Assembly (NCBI RefSeq): GCF_004801285.1
Contig: NZ_SSNY01000007.1
Coordinates: 186,001-250,000 of the forward strand
Length of the DNA: 64,000 nt
DNA from: Ollibium composti
GTDB taxonomy: Bacteria; Pseudomonadota; Alphaproteobacteria; Rhizobiales; Rhizobiaceae
Reading direction: 5' to 3'
Numbering within the stretch: the first letter of the stretch is position 1; every line of letters starts with the position of its first letter. The notes below the pieces were generated by a model. It was not told the DNA's origin. It saw only the letters and a program-made list of their open reading frames with translations, and ran no database searches. Below are positions 1 through 8,392 of the stretch, piece by piece. The position numbers and the translations under genes are program-made.

Positions 1-1
1 G

Positions 2-787
2 CTGGAGGTGCGCGAGGACAACGCGCGCGCCATCCAGGTCTACGAAAAGGCCGGCTATCGCCGCATCGGCCGCGAGGCGGACTACTACGAGGACGGCGCG
101 AGCGCACTGCGCTACGAAAAGACGTTGCGCGGCGGCGTGCCGGTCACCACCACGGTGCCGTTCTACGAGCAGACCTGCGATTTCACCTGCGGCCCCTGCT
201 GCCTGATGATGGCGATGGCGCATTTCGACCGCGCCTTCGTGCCCGATCCGGTGATGGAAATCCGCCTGTGGCGCGAGGCGACCACCGTCTTCATGATGTC
301 CGGCCCCGGCGGCTGCGAACCGTTCGGGCTGGCCGTCGCCGGCCATGAAAGCGGGCTGGCCGCCGAAATCTACGTTTCGTTCTACGGTGCGCTGTTCCTG
401 CAATCGGTGCGCAGCGCCGAGAAGCGGCGGGTGATGGAACTGGCGCAGGTCGATTTCCGCCGCCGCGCCGAGGGTTACGGCATTCCCGTCAATACCCGTG
501 CTTTCGCGCTGGACGACATCCGCGCGGCAATCGGCGCGGGTAAGCTGGTGCTGGTGCTCATCAGCGGCTTCCTGATGTTCGGCAAGAAGGTGCCGCATTG
601 GGTGCTCGCCATCGGCGACGACGGCGATCACATCCTGATCCACGATCCGTGGGTGGAGGACGAGCGGCAGGAAACCACGCTCGACGCCGCCAACATACCG
701 GTTCCCCACGCCATCTTCATGGCCATGGCGCAGTTCGGCCGCGACGGACTGCGCGCCGCCATCATCCTCGGGAAACGTGAGCCATGA
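2..787 (+). CDS. GNAT acetyltransferase fused to C39-like cysteine peptidase (5' partial)
   Basis: The reading frame is open from the first base, so the N-terminus lies outside the window. The first ~42 residues match the end of a GNAT N-acetyltransferase (NARAIQVYEKAGYRR, then ALRYEKTL). The rest resembles a peptidase C39-like papain-fold domain. Numbering from the GTG at position 8, the likely catalytic residues are Gln55, Cys61 in TCGPCCLMM, His197 in VPHWVLAIG and Asp213 in ILIHDPW. The same fold processes leader peptides in ABC bacteriocin exporters, but there is no transporter domain here. The stop codon overlaps the start of the next gene by 4 bp (ATGA), so the two are translationally coupled. 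The substrate is unknown; acetylation plus proteolysis or deamidation of a peptide is inferred. Confidence 0.85.
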   Translation: MEVREDNARAIQVYEKAGYRRIGREADYYEDGASALRYEKTLRGGVPVTTTVPFYEQTCDFTCGPCCLMMAMAHFDRAFVPDPVMEIRLWREATTVFMMSGPGGCEPFGLAVAGHESGLAAEIYVSFYGALFLQSVRSAEKRRVMELAQVDFRRRAEGYGIPVNTRAFALDDIRAAIGAGKLVLVLISGFLMFGKKVPHWVLAIGDDGDHILIHDPWVEDERQETTLDAANIPVPHAIFMAMAQFGRDGLRAAIILGKREP

Positions 788-2247
788 CCTGGGTCGTCCT
801 TACCGGCAGGCAGAACCATCTCGACCAGGCGGCGACGCCGCACAAGGTCATCACCAACCGCGATTACCTCGCCCATCCGGCGCTGTTTCGCGGCCAGCGC
901 CCCAAAGTCATCAACCTGTCGAACAGCTACGCCTACCAGAGTCGCGGCTACTACGCTTCGCTGCTGGCCTCGTCACGCGGCCATCGCGTCATCCCCACCG
1001 TCGAGACGATGATCGACCTGTCCGAGCGCAAGCTCTACGAGCACGCGCTGCCGGAACTGGAACTGGCGCTGAACAAGTGCCGCAAGGACCTTGGCGGGTC
1101 CTTTCCTGCCAAGGCGCACGTCTTTTTCGGCATCGGTCCTTCAAAGGCGTGGGATCGCTTCGCCAAGCTCCTGTTCGACTGGTTCAGGGCGCCGGCATTG
1201 GAGGTTTCCATCCTCGACAGCGGCGAATGGGCATCGATCCGCAAGATCGGTTTTTGTCCGCTCGGCCGCATGAGCGAGGAAGACAAGAAGCGCTTTCTCG
1301 ACGCGATGGATGTCTACACGGCCCGCGAATGGCGTGATTCGAAGGCGCGCACGCCGGCCCGCTACACCTTCGCCACGCTGGTCGATCCCCACGAGGAACT
1401 GCCGCCGTCCGAGATCGCCTCGCTGCGCCACTGGGCGCGGATCGCCGAGAAGATGGGCGTCGAGGTCGAGCCGATCACCAAGAAGGACCTCGCCCGCCTC
1501 GCCAATTACGACGCGCTGTTCATCCGCGAGACGACGACGATCTCCAACCATACCTATCGCTTCGCCCGGCGTGCCCAGCAGGAGGGTATGCCGGTGATCG
1601 ACGACCCTCTGTCGATGATCCGCTGCACCAACAAGGTCTACCTGAACGAACTGATGACGGCCAACAAGGTGCCGGTGCCGCCGACGGTGATGATTGCCGG
1701 CCCCGCCGATTTCGAACTGGCGGCCGAGACGCTGGGTTTTCCGCTGGTGCTCAAGATCCCGGATTCGTCCTTCTCGCGCGGCGTCAAGAAATGCTCGACC
1801 TTCGCGGAACTGAAGACGCTCGCGAGCGAATGGATGGAGGAGTCCGACCTCTTGATCGCGCAGAAGTTCATCCCGACCGACTATGACTGGCGCATCGGCG
1901 TTCTCGGCGGCCAGCCGCTGTTCGCCATCCACTATTTGATGGCCAAGAAGCACTGGCAGATCGTCCATCACAAGGCGAGCGGTAAGCCGGACCAGGGCGG
2001 CATCAAGACCTTTACGCTGAAGGAGACGCCGCCACATGTGGTCGAGACCGCTGTCAAGGCGGCTCGCTGCATCGGCGACGGGCTCTATGGCGTCGACCTC
2101 AAGGAGACGAAGGACGGCATCTTCGTCATCGAGGTCAACGACAATCCCAACCTCGATCATGGCTGCGAGGACACCGGCGAGAAGGACGAGGTGTGGGTGC
2201 GGCTGACCCAATGGTTTCTCGACCGGCTGGAGCGGCAGGGACGCTGA
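784..2247 (+). CDS. RimK-like ATP-grasp ligase
   Basis: This 487-residue protein has a RimK-like N-terminal region and a C-terminal ATP-grasp domain. ATP-grasp ligases form an acyl-phosphate and join a carboxylate to an amine, and RimK itself adds glutamate to ribosomal protein S6. Visible signatures are the ATP-binding strand FPLVLKIPDSSFSRG, the segment WRIGVLGGQPLFAIHY, and the metal-binding FVIEVNDNPNLDHG with Glu450 and Asn452. It is longer than E. coli RimK (about 300 residues) because of an extra ~200-residue N-terminal part, as in RimK-related proteins of alphaproteobacteria. It is coupled by a 4-bp overlap to the acetyltransferase-peptidase gene, which suggests a shared peptide or amino-acid substrate. 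S6 is encoded far away at 38.4 kb, and nothing links this ligase to it. Confidence 0.88.
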   Translation: MTWVVLTGRQNHLDQAATPHKVITNRDYLAHPALFRGQRPKVINLSNSYAYQSRGYYASLLASSRGHRVIPTVETMIDLSERKLYEHALPELELALNKCRKDLGGSFPAKAHVFFGIGPSKAWDRFAKLLFDWFRAPALEVSILDSGEWASIRKIGFCPLGRMSEEDKKRFLDAMDVYTAREWRDSKARTPARYTFATLVDPHEELPPSEIASLRHWARIAEKMGVEVEPITKKDLARLANYDALFIRETTTISNHTYRFARRAQQEGMPVIDDPLSMIRCTNKVYLNELMTANKVPVPPTVMIAGPADFELAAETLGFPLVLKIPDSSFSRGVKKCSTFAELKTLASEWMEESDLLIAQKFIPTDYDWRIGVLGGQPLFAIHYLMAKKHWQIVHHKASGKPDQGGIKTFTLKETPPHVVETAVKAARCIGDGLYGVDLKETKDGIFVIEVNDNPNLDHGCEDTGEKDEVWVRLTQWFLDRLERQGR

Positions 2248-2862
2248 TCAGGCGCCTCTCAGCATATCGATTGCCGCGAAGCGCTCCATGAAGGCGCCCT
2301 GCGCCCACGTGACCGGGCGCGGCGCAAGGTCCAGCCGGTCGGCGGAAAAGCCGCGCGGCCGGCCGAAGAACTGCGTCGCCTCAGCCGTGGAGAAGCCGGC
2401 GAGCCGCGTCGCCTCGAAATAGGCGGCGATCTGGTCGGCGCGCTTGATGTCCTTTTTTAGCCCGGCCGGCGTTTCGCCGGGCAGCGAGAAGCGCAAATGG
2501 ATGGCGCGTTGCAGGCGGTGCTCGCACTCCTTGTAGCTGCCGCCCATCACCGCCTTGAACGGGGAGATCATGTCGCCGATGACGTATTCGGGCGCATCGT
2601 GAAGCAGCGCGGTCAGCCGCTGGACAGGCGTCGCTTCCGGCACCAGTTGGCCGTAGATCGCCTCGACCAGCAGCGAATGCTGGGCCACCGAAAACGCATG
2701 CTCGCCGCCGGTCTGGCCGTTCCAGCGCGCCACTCGCGCAAGGCCATGGGCGATGTCGGAAATCTCGATGTCGAGCGGCGAGGGATCGAGCAGGTCGAGC
2801 CGGCGGCCCGACAGCATGCGCTGCCACGCGCGCGGCGGCGCGCCGGCGCGGTCGGCCGCCAT
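2248..2862 (-). CDS. HD-domain phosphohydrolase (YfbR-like)
   Basis: This 204-residue protein belongs to the HD superfamily of metal-dependent phosphohydrolases. Candidate metal ligands are His55 or His62, His88-Asp89 in ALLHDAPEYV, and a downstream Asp; Glu92 and Asp97 are also placed as in YfbR-type 5'-nucleotidases. The ATG at 2862 is preferred over an in-frame upstream codon because it overlaps the stop of the upstream YgfZ-like gene as ATGA, which implies an operon. It converges on the ligase gene, the two 3' ends abutting at 2247/2248. A nucleotidase role is likely, but the exact nucleotide cannot be told from sequence. Confidence 0.85.
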   Translation of the reverse strand: MAADRAGAPPRAWQRMLSGRRLDLLDPSPLDIEISDIAHGLARVARWNGQTGGEHAFSVAQHSLLVEAIYGQLVPEATPVQRLTALLHDAPEYVIGDMISPFKAVMGGSYKECEHRLQRAIHLRFSLPGETPAGLKKDIKRADQIAAYFEATRLAGFSTAEATQFFGRPRGFSADRLDLAPRPVTWAQGAFMERFAAIDMLRGA

Positions 2863-3719
2863 CAGGCCTCCTCCGCGCCGGCCTGTTCGGGGAAGCGGAA
2901 GGTTGCCCAATCCGGGATCGACAGGGAGACGGCAACATCACCGGCAAGGATTTCCTTGCGCTCGTCCATCGCTGCCTTCACCCGGTCGATGCGGGCGATG
3001 GCGAGGCCGTTGCGGCCGGCACTGGAGCCGAGTGTGCCGACGCCGCGCCCGTCCACCGTCAGTTCGGTGCAGGGAAGCGGGAGGGGGCCGTCGGCCAAAA
3101 CCAGCAGCACACGCCGCCGTGCCGTGCCGCGATGCTGCATGCGTGAGACGACCTCCTGGCCGACATAGCAGCCTTTCTGGAAGCCGATGCCGCCTGCCTG
3201 GTCGAGCAGGATGTCGTGGGGGAAAGCGTCGCCAAGCTGGTAATCGCTTCCGCTCTCGGCGACGCCGGAGGCGATGCGCAGCGCGTGCCATGCTCCGATG
3301 TCGCCGTCGCCGGCCTGTTGGCCGTAGCGCCGCCTGACGCTCCCGTCGGCGAAACGGCCGTCGATCACGGATATTGAATCGGATTGTGAAGCGCTTGAAT
3401 CATCGTCCCATTCGACGGAGACAAACACCTGTTCCTGCTTGGAAATATCGGCCTTGGCGCGCAGCCGGTAGAGCATCAGTCGGCGGATGAAATCGTCGGC
3501 GACATCGGCGCGGCAGTCGAGCCGGAAGGTGTTGTCGCCGGCATGCGAGATCAGGAAGTCGAACAGGATCTTGCCCTGCGGCGTCAGCAGCGCACCGGGC
3601 CGCGCCTCGCCGGGCGCCAGTCCATCGAGGTCCGTGGTGAGGATGTTCTGCAAAAAATGCTCGGCGTCCGGGCCGGAGACGAGAATGACTGTACGGTCCT
3701 TGAGCAGGGCAGACGGCAT
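2862..3719 (-). CDS. YgfZ/GcvT-family folate-binding protein
   Basis: This 285-residue protein has the GcvT-like fold of YgfZ (IBA57 in mitochondria), which uses tetrahydrofolate to help assemble or repair certain [4Fe-4S] enzymes. The diagnostic motif KGCYVGQE, with its conserved cysteine, lies at residues 182-189 and is followed by RMQHRGTARRRV. The start at 3719 (MPSALLKDR) gives the normal family N-terminus; upstream in-frame codons at 3758 and 3776 would add an atypical tail. It is the first gene of a two-gene unit with the HD hydrolase and is divergent from the dihydroorotase gene 83 bp away. Confidence 0.88.
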   Translation of the reverse strand: MPSALLKDRTVILVSGPDAEHFLQNILTTDLDGLAPGEARPGALLTPQGKILFDFLISHAGDNTFRLDCRADVADDFIRRLMLYRLRAKADISKQEQVFVSVEWDDDSSASQSDSISVIDGRFADGSVRRRYGQQAGDGDIGAWHALRIASGVAESGSDYQLGDAFPHDILLDQAGGIGFQKGCYVGQEVVSRMQHRGTARRRVLLVLADGPLPLPCTELTVDGRGVGTLGSSAGRNGLAIARIDRVKAAMDERKEILAGDVAVSLSIPDWATFRFPEQAGAEEA

Positions 3720-3802
3720 GGCGGAAGCGGGGTCCAAACTTGCAAAACGGTCGGCCATTACGTAAGCCGCTGGCATTGTCCCCGCAAGAGAGCAGACCCG
3801 CC

Positions 3803-5137
3803 ATGGCAGCCACGTTCGACTTGATCCTGACAGGCGGCACGGTGGTCAATCAGGACGGCAAGGGCGTCCGCGATGTCGGCGTCAAGGGTGGTCGCATTGC
3901 CGCGATCGGCGACCTTGGCCGGGCATCCGCCGGAGAGACGGTCGACTGCACCGGCCTGCATGTGCTGCCGGGCGTTGTCGATAGCCAGGTGCATTTCCGC
4001 GAGCCGGGACTGGAACACAAGGAAGATCTGGAAACGGGTTCGCGCGCGGCCGTTTTGGGCGGCGTCACCGCCGTCTTCGAAATGCCCAACACCAATCCGC
4101 TGACCACCAGCGAGGCCGCGCTCGCCGACAAGGTGCGGCGCAGCACCGGGCGCATGCACTGCGATTTCGCCTTCTGGGTCGGCGGCACGCGCGAGAACGC
4201 CTCTGATGTCGGCGAACTGGAACGCCTGCCGGGTGCGGCCGGGATAAAAGTCTTCATGGGCTCCTCCACCGGCGATCTTCTGGTCGAGGACGACGAGGGC
4301 GTCGCCTCGATCCTGCGCAACACGCGCCGCCGCGCCGCCTTCCACTCAGAGGACGAGTTCCGCCTGCGCGAGCGGCTGGGCGAGCGCATCGCCGGCGATC
4401 CGTCCTCGCATCCGGTCTGGCGCGACGAGATCGCGGCGCTCACCTGCACGGAGCGGCTGGTGCGCATCGCCCGACAGACCCGAGCGCGTATCCATGTGCT
4501 GCACATCTCCACCGCTGAGGAGATCGCTTTCCTCGAACGGCACAAGGATGTCGCCACCTGCGAGGCAACGCCGCATCACCTGACCTTCACGGCAGAGGAC
4601 TATGCGCGGCTGGGCACGCTGCTGCAGATGAACCCGCCGGTGCGCGCCGAGCGCCATCGCGACGGCGTCTGGCACGGTATCGCGCAGGGCATCGTCGATG
4701 TGCTCGGCTCCGACCACGCGCCGCACACGCTGGAAGAAAAGCAGAAGCCCTATCCGTCCTCGCCGTCCGGCATGACCGGCGTGCAAACCCTGGTGCCGGT
4801 GATGCTCGACCATGTGAACGCCGGCCGACTCACCATCGAGCGTTTCGTCGATCTCACCAGCCACGGTCCGCAGCGCATCTTCGGCATGGCTCGCAAGGGT
4901 CGCATTGCCGCCGGCTACGACGCCGATTTCACCATCGTGGATTTGCGGCGGCGCGGCACCATCACCAATGCGCAACAAGGCTCGAAAGCCGGCTGGACGC
5001 CGCATGACGGTCGCACCGTTACGGGCTGGCCGGTCGGCACCGTCATCCGGGGTCGGCGCGTCATGTGGGAGGGCGAGATCGTCACGCCTTCGCAGGGCAG
5101 GGCGGTGGAGTTTTCCGAGGCGGTGGCCGCTGCCTGA
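3803..5137 (+). CDS. Dihydroorotase (amidohydrolase family)
   Basis: This 444-residue amidohydrolase is most like class I dihydroorotases, which interconvert carbamoyl-aspartate and dihydroorotate in pyrimidine synthesis. The HxR metal motif is His64-x-Arg66 in SQVHFREPG. Further sites are GIKVFMGSSTG, FHSEDE, HVLHIST and the catalytic Asp in GSDHAPHTLEEK. The start at 3803 (MAATFDLILTGG) is chosen because the amidohydrolase beta-sandwich begins there; upstream in-frame residues look non-coding. No pyrB lies nearby, so it could be a stand-alone DHOase or a related cyclic amidase such as allantoinase. The DHOase-like pattern favours the former. Confidence 0.85.
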   Translation: MAATFDLILTGGTVVNQDGKGVRDVGVKGGRIAAIGDLGRASAGETVDCTGLHVLPGVVDSQVHFREPGLEHKEDLETGSRAAVLGGVTAVFEMPNTNPLTTSEAALADKVRRSTGRMHCDFAFWVGGTRENASDVGELERLPGAAGIKVFMGSSTGDLLVEDDEGVASILRNTRRRAAFHSEDEFRLRERLGERIAGDPSSHPVWRDEIAALTCTERLVRIARQTRARIHVLHISTAEEIAFLERHKDVATCEATPHHLTFTAEDYARLGTLLQMNPPVRAERHRDGVWHGIAQGIVDVLGSDHAPHTLEEKQKPYPSSPSGMTGVQTLVPVMLDHVNAGRLTIERFVDLTSHGPQRIFGMARKGRIAAGYDADFTIVDLRRRGTITNAQQGSKAGWTPHDGRTVTGWPVGTVIRGRRVMWEGEIVTPSQGRAVEFSEAVAAA

Positions 5138-5148
5138 CGGCGGCGGCG

Positions 5149-5970
5149 TCAATCCCCCGCCACGAAGAAGGCCCAGTGGCCCTGGGGCGTGATGCCCAGC
5201 CGGTAGAAGATGTAGGCGCCGAACTGCTTCATGTCGTCGTAGTCACCGGCGGTGACGATCTTGAACAGCTCGACCCGCTGGCGCGCGTCCAGCTTGTCCA
5301 GCGGCATGGCGAAGAAATAGGGCCAGACATAGAGGTCCTGCGGCGTTCCGGCATCGAGATGTACGTAGCCGGCATTCAGCACCTCTTCCATGATGGCGAG
5401 GATTTCCTGCCCTTCCGAATCGCCGGACAGTCCCTTCAGGAAGGCGATCGCGTCGCCGTCGATTTCTGTCAGCGAAAGCTGGGTCGCCGTCTCGCCCGTG
5501 CCGATCAGCGGCCTGAGTTTCTCGATATCGCCGCTCTTGCAGGCCTCGACCAGAAGGCTGTGCATGCGCCGCACCGGTTCGGGAAGCGACTGCAGGTCGT
5601 AATGGACTTCCGGCAACGGCTGGGCGGCCTCGGGGCGCGGATTTTCGGTTTTGCCGTCGTCCGGCTTGGCCGGTTCGACCTGTTCGGGCGCCTGTCCGTC
5701 CTCGGGCGAGGCAGGTTCGCTGCCGGTGGCGGGCGGCGCTTCGACGGGATCGGGCATCGGCACCGTCATTTCCGGCTGCGACGCGTCCTCGCCGGCGGGC
5801 GGCTGATTGGGCGCGGGCAGTTCCTCCCGCTGGATTTCGGAAAGGGCAAACGCCGGGCCGGTGCAGAGGACGAGCGGGGCCATCGCGCTCAGGGACATGG
5901 CCAGCCAGAAGCGAACGGCAAGGCCGCGCCGGTTGTCTGACGGAAAAGCACGCACTGCCCGCATCTCCAT
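5149..5970 (-). CDS. Conserved hypothetical exported protein
   Basis: This protein of 273 residues has no family I can name. The N-terminus (roughly residues 15-43) is a basic stretch followed by a hydrophobic run ending in PAFALS, a plausible signal peptide. Residues ~45-105 are rich in Pro, Glu and Asp, a low-complexity linker. The C-terminal ~150 residues look globular, with HYDLQSLPEPVRRMHSLLVEAC, KSGDIEKLRPLIGTG and LYVWPYFFAMPLDKL, ending ITPQGHWAFFVAGD. A periplasmic location is inferred. An alternative ATG is at 5964. The gene converges on the dihydroorotase gene with only 11 bp between them. Confidence 0.8.
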   Translation of the reverse strand: MEMRAVRAFPSDNRRGLAVRFWLAMSLSAMAPLVLCTGPAFALSEIQREELPAPNQPPAGEDASQPEMTVPMPDPVEAPPATGSEPASPEDGQAPEQVEPAKPDDGKTENPRPEAAQPLPEVHYDLQSLPEPVRRMHSLLVEACKSGDIEKLRPLIGTGETATQLSLTEIDGDAIAFLKGLSGDSEGQEILAIMEEVLNAGYVHLDAGTPQDLYVWPYFFAMPLDKLDARQRVELFKIVTAGDYDDMKQFGAYIFYRLGITPQGHWAFFVAGD

Positions 5971-6032
5971 GTGCCGGGCGAAAGCCCGAACGCCACCGCC
6001 TTCTCGCGGTCGGGCCGCGAGCCGGTTGCCGT

Positions 6033-6290
6033 TCAGTGCCGCAACTGCTCGGGGCCGAACGCGCCGGCAATCACCTTTTCACGCATCCGGTCGAGCAGGG
6101 CAAGGGCCGCCGTCTCGCCGTTGGTGCGCAGAATCTCGCCGAACGCCGTTTCCAGTGCCGCTTCGGCAATGATCTCGGGCTCGATGCCGGCCGAAAGCCC
6201 CTCGGCCCAGGCCTCGTTATGGCTTTCAACTGCGGTCAGGCGCTTTTCCTCCCTGACCAGGGCATCGATATCGCTGACACTGTGTTCCAT
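6033..6290 (-). CDS. Small conserved hypothetical protein
   Basis: This 85-residue acidic, mostly helical protein begins MEHSVSDIDALVREEKRL. It has no signal peptide, membrane segment or recognised motif. The ATG at 6290 is used; an in-frame TTG lies two codons upstream. It sits 62 bp upstream of the exported hypothetical on the same strand and may be cotranscribed with it. The pairing suggests a shared role, but the sequence alone supports no function. Confidence 0.6.
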   Translation of the reverse strand: MEHSVSDIDALVREEKRLTAVESHNEAWAEGLSAGIEPEIIAEAALETAFGEILRTNGETAALALLDRMREKVIAGAFGPEQLRH

Positions 6291-6424
6291 ACGCAACTAC
6301 CACCCGTTTCAAGCAGCGATCCTTCAAATGCGGATCAAACTTGAGTCGTCCCTTTAATGTCCCGTTAAGACTCTAGCACAGGATGGCGCGACTGCACGCC
6401 GCCTTTGCCGGAAAAGTTAACGGC

Positions 6425-6455
6425 CCCTTAATTGCCATAACCCTTAATTGCCATA
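6425..6455. repeat. 16-bp-period tandem duplication over a stop codon
   Basis: Two copies of CCCTTAATTGCCATA (6425-6439 and 6441-6455) repeat with a 16-bp period. On the minus strand the upstream copy contains the last codons and the TAA stop of the TIGR02301 gene. The second copy lies immediately downstream and carries another TATGGCAATTAA. Confidence 0.85.
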
Positions 6456-6818
6456 GCGCGAAGCGATGTCGCGCGACAGGGCCTCGCCCTCCTTCATGTA
6501 GCGATTGATGGCTTCCGTTGCGGAAGCGGTACACCGGCTGTAGCTGGAGCCGAAGGAACGGTAGCCGCGATTGAAGGAGGCGATGAAGCGAGCGCGGCGG
6601 TCCGGGTCGGGGTTTTCCGACTCCAGCAGCTTCTCCATCTCGATGCGCCACTGGTCGCCCTTTTCGCCGCACAGGTTACGCAGGAAATGCAGCGAGCCGA
6701 GGATTTCCGCCAGCCGCATCAGGCCGGGCTCGAACGGCGCCTCGACGGCCTCGGCGCGCACCGCCGAGCTGCACAGGGCGGCGGCAAGGCAGACGCAGAG
6801 AAGGGGCGAGGCGCGCAT
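6444..6818 (-). CDS. TIGR02301 family exported protein
   Basis: This protein of 124 residues has a signal peptide of about 22 residues (MRASPLLCVCLAAALCSSAV, then RAEAVE). The mature part contains LAEILGSLHFLRNLC, then EKLLESENPDPDRRARFIASFNRGYRSF in pieces, and SYSRCTASATEAI. This matches the uncharacterised TIGR02301 family of Hyphomicrobiales. Two conserved cysteines, in RNLCGEKG and YSRCTAS, may form a disulfide. The ATG at 6818 gives a clean signal peptide. It lies 52 bp downstream of the Nudix gene on the same strand. A short duplication covers its stop codon. Confidence 0.85.
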   Translation of the reverse strand: MRASPLLCVCLAAALCSSAVRAEAVEAPFEPGLMRLAEILGSLHFLRNLCGEKGDQWRIEMEKLLESENPDPDRRARFIASFNRGYRSFGSSYSRCTASATEAINRYMKEGEALSRDIASRYGN

Positions 6819-6870
6819 GATTAAGCCTTTGTGGCGAAACAATTTGTCGGCTGCAAGGCGGGCCGCGGCG

Positions 6871-7308
6871 TTAGTCTCCGGCTTTTTCGCCGTGCGCCAG
6901 CAATTCGGTTGCGATGGTAAAGACCGAATCGGCCAGCGGCAGTGCCGCCATTTCGGCCAGCGTGTAGAAGGCGGCGGTTTCGGCGTCGTCGCTGGCCTGC
7001 GGTTCGCCGCCGGCATGGTCGGCGCCGAAGACGGTGAGCCGATAGTCCACCGGATGGCCTTCCGCAGCGCCTGCGATGAAGATCGTCTCCAGCGGCCGGA
7101 AATTTCGCGCCGCGAGCGTCGTTTCCTCGATAAGTTCGCGCCGCGCCGCTTCTTCCAGCGTTTCGCCTAGCTCCACCTTGCCGCCCGGAAAGGCATAGAG
7201 CCCTTGTGAGGGCGGCAGGGCGCGCTTGACCAGCAGCACCGTGGCGCCGCGCACGACGGCGACCGAAACGGCCGGAATCTCCTTGCGCAAACCTGTCATG
7301 CCAGCCAT
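6871..7308 (-). CDS. Nudix hydrolase
   Basis: This 145-residue Nudix protein hydrolyses a nucleoside diphosphate linked to some other moiety. The Nudix box is clear: GGKVELGETLEEAARREL followed by IEET, matching Gx5Ex7REUxEE and placed near residues 43-65. Substrate class cannot be read from the sequence; the LLVKRALPPSQGLYAFPGG context resembles MutT- and ADP-ribose-type enzymes. ATG codons at 7308 and 7299 are both possible. The pairing with TIGR02301 just downstream on the same strand recurs in related genomes as I know them. Confidence 0.88.
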   Translation of the reverse strand: MAGMTGLRKEIPAVSVAVVRGATVLLVKRALPPSQGLYAFPGGKVELGETLEEAARRELIEETTLAARNFRPLETIFIAGAAEGHPVDYRLTVFGADHAGGEPQASDDAETAAFYTLAEMAALPLADSVFTIATELLAHGEKAGD

Positions 7309-7428
7309 CTGCCCAAAACCTTCTGGAGGCAGCGGCCTGTGGACCGGCGCCCGTGACCGATCTTTAGCGGTTGCACTGGCGCACTTCCATCGCCACCTTG
7401 TGGCGACTACGAATTCAGAGGCGAAATC

Positions 7429-8202
7429 ATGTGCGGACGCTTCGCGCTGACCGCGACGCCGGACCAGACGGCGGCGTTTCTCGGGCTTGGCGAGATCGAG
7501 GATTTTCCGGCGCGGTACAACATCGCGCCGACCCAGCCGATCCTAGCGGTCCTGTCTGCCGGCCCACGCGAGCCGGGTTCCAACCTGCCGGATCGCATGG
7601 CCATGCTGGTGCGCTGGGGCCTGATCCCGGCCTGGGTGAAGGACACGCGCGATTTCCCGCTGCTGTTCAATGCGCGCTCGGAGGAGGCGGCCGGCAAGGC
7701 CTCCTTCAAGGCCGCCATGCGCCACCGCCGCGCCCTGGTGCCGGCTTCCGGCTTCTACGAGTGGAAGAAGCAGCCGAATGGCCGCAAGGGCCAGCCCTAC
7801 TGGGTGCGTCCGCGACAGGGTGGGCTCGTCGCCTTCGCGGCGCTGGTCGAAACCTATGCCGAGCCCGGCGGCTCCGAGATGGATACCGGCGCCATCCTGA
7901 CGACGAACGCCAATGCTGACCTCGCCGGCATCCATGAGCGCATGCCGGTGGTGATCGGGCCGCAAGATTTTGCGCGCTGGCTGGATTGCCGCAACCAGGA
8001 GCCGCGTGACGTAGCGGACCTCCTGCGGCCCGCCGATCCGGGATTCTTCGAGGCAATCCCGGTTTCGGAGGCGGTGAACAAGGTGGCCAACAGCGAACCG
8101 TCGATCCAGGAGCGCCATGTCGCGCCTGCTGCGGCGGCGGAGCCTGAAAAAGCGAAGCGCCGGAACCCCGGCGCCTCGGACGACCAGATGACGCTGTTCT
8201 GA
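7429..8202 (+). CDS. SOS response-associated peptidase, YedK/HMCES family
   Basis: This 257-residue SRAP-domain protein begins MCGRF. After removal of Met1, Cys2 forms a thiazolidine crosslink with abasic sites in single-stranded DNA and so shields them. Other family landmarks are RYNIAPTQPIL, RWGLIPAW, FNARSEEA, RALVPASGFYEWKK and a late HERMPVV segment carrying the catalytic His. The start is fixed by the need for Cys2, and AGAGG precedes it. Despite the family name, no GTTC-N7-GTTC LexA motif is visible in the ~120 bp upstream. The last base of the stop codon is also the first base of a palindromic repeat element. Confidence 0.93.
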   Translation: MCGRFALTATPDQTAAFLGLGEIEDFPARYNIAPTQPILAVLSAGPREPGSNLPDRMAMLVRWGLIPAWVKDTRDFPLLFNARSEEAAGKASFKAAMRHRRALVPASGFYEWKKQPNGRKGQPYWVRPRQGGLVAFAALVETYAEPGGSEMDTGAILTTNANADLAGIHERMPVVIGPQDFARWLDCRNQEPRDVADLLRPADPGFFEAIPVSEAVNKVANSEPSIQERHVAPAAAAEPEKAKRRNPGASDDQMTLF

Positions 8203-8345
8203 GAACCCTTTTGGAAATTCTACTCCGGCGGTCATCTGACGGCGTTTTCTGCGCTTCCGTTGCTCACGGACCCAATGTCCGCTCCGCTACGGTTCTCGAA
8301 ACCACCGCCATATGGCTCGCCTGAGCGAATTTCGAAACGGGTTCT
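8202..8345. repeat. 144-bp palindromic element with 19-bp terminal inverted repeats
   Basis: The left end (8202-8220, AGAACCCTTTTGGAAATTC) and the right end (8327-8345, complement AGAACCCGTTTCGAAATTC) match at 16 of 19 positions. The inner arms also pair imperfectly: the CATCTGACGG and TTTTC stretch on the left mirrors CATATGGCGG and GTTTC on the right. The central loop is flanked by CGGAC/GTCCG. The architecture resembles rhizobial intergenic mosaic elements or a MITE, with no coding capacity. No target-site duplication is obvious. Confidence 0.7.
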
Positions 8346-8392
8346 AGGCGGCGTCGTCTTGCCTTGACCAGTTACGATCGGAGGCCGAAGTC

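Noticed and set aside
7309..7428. LexA box upstream of the YedK-type gene
   Set aside because: No GTTC-N7-GTTC or its complement is present, despite the SOS-related family name.
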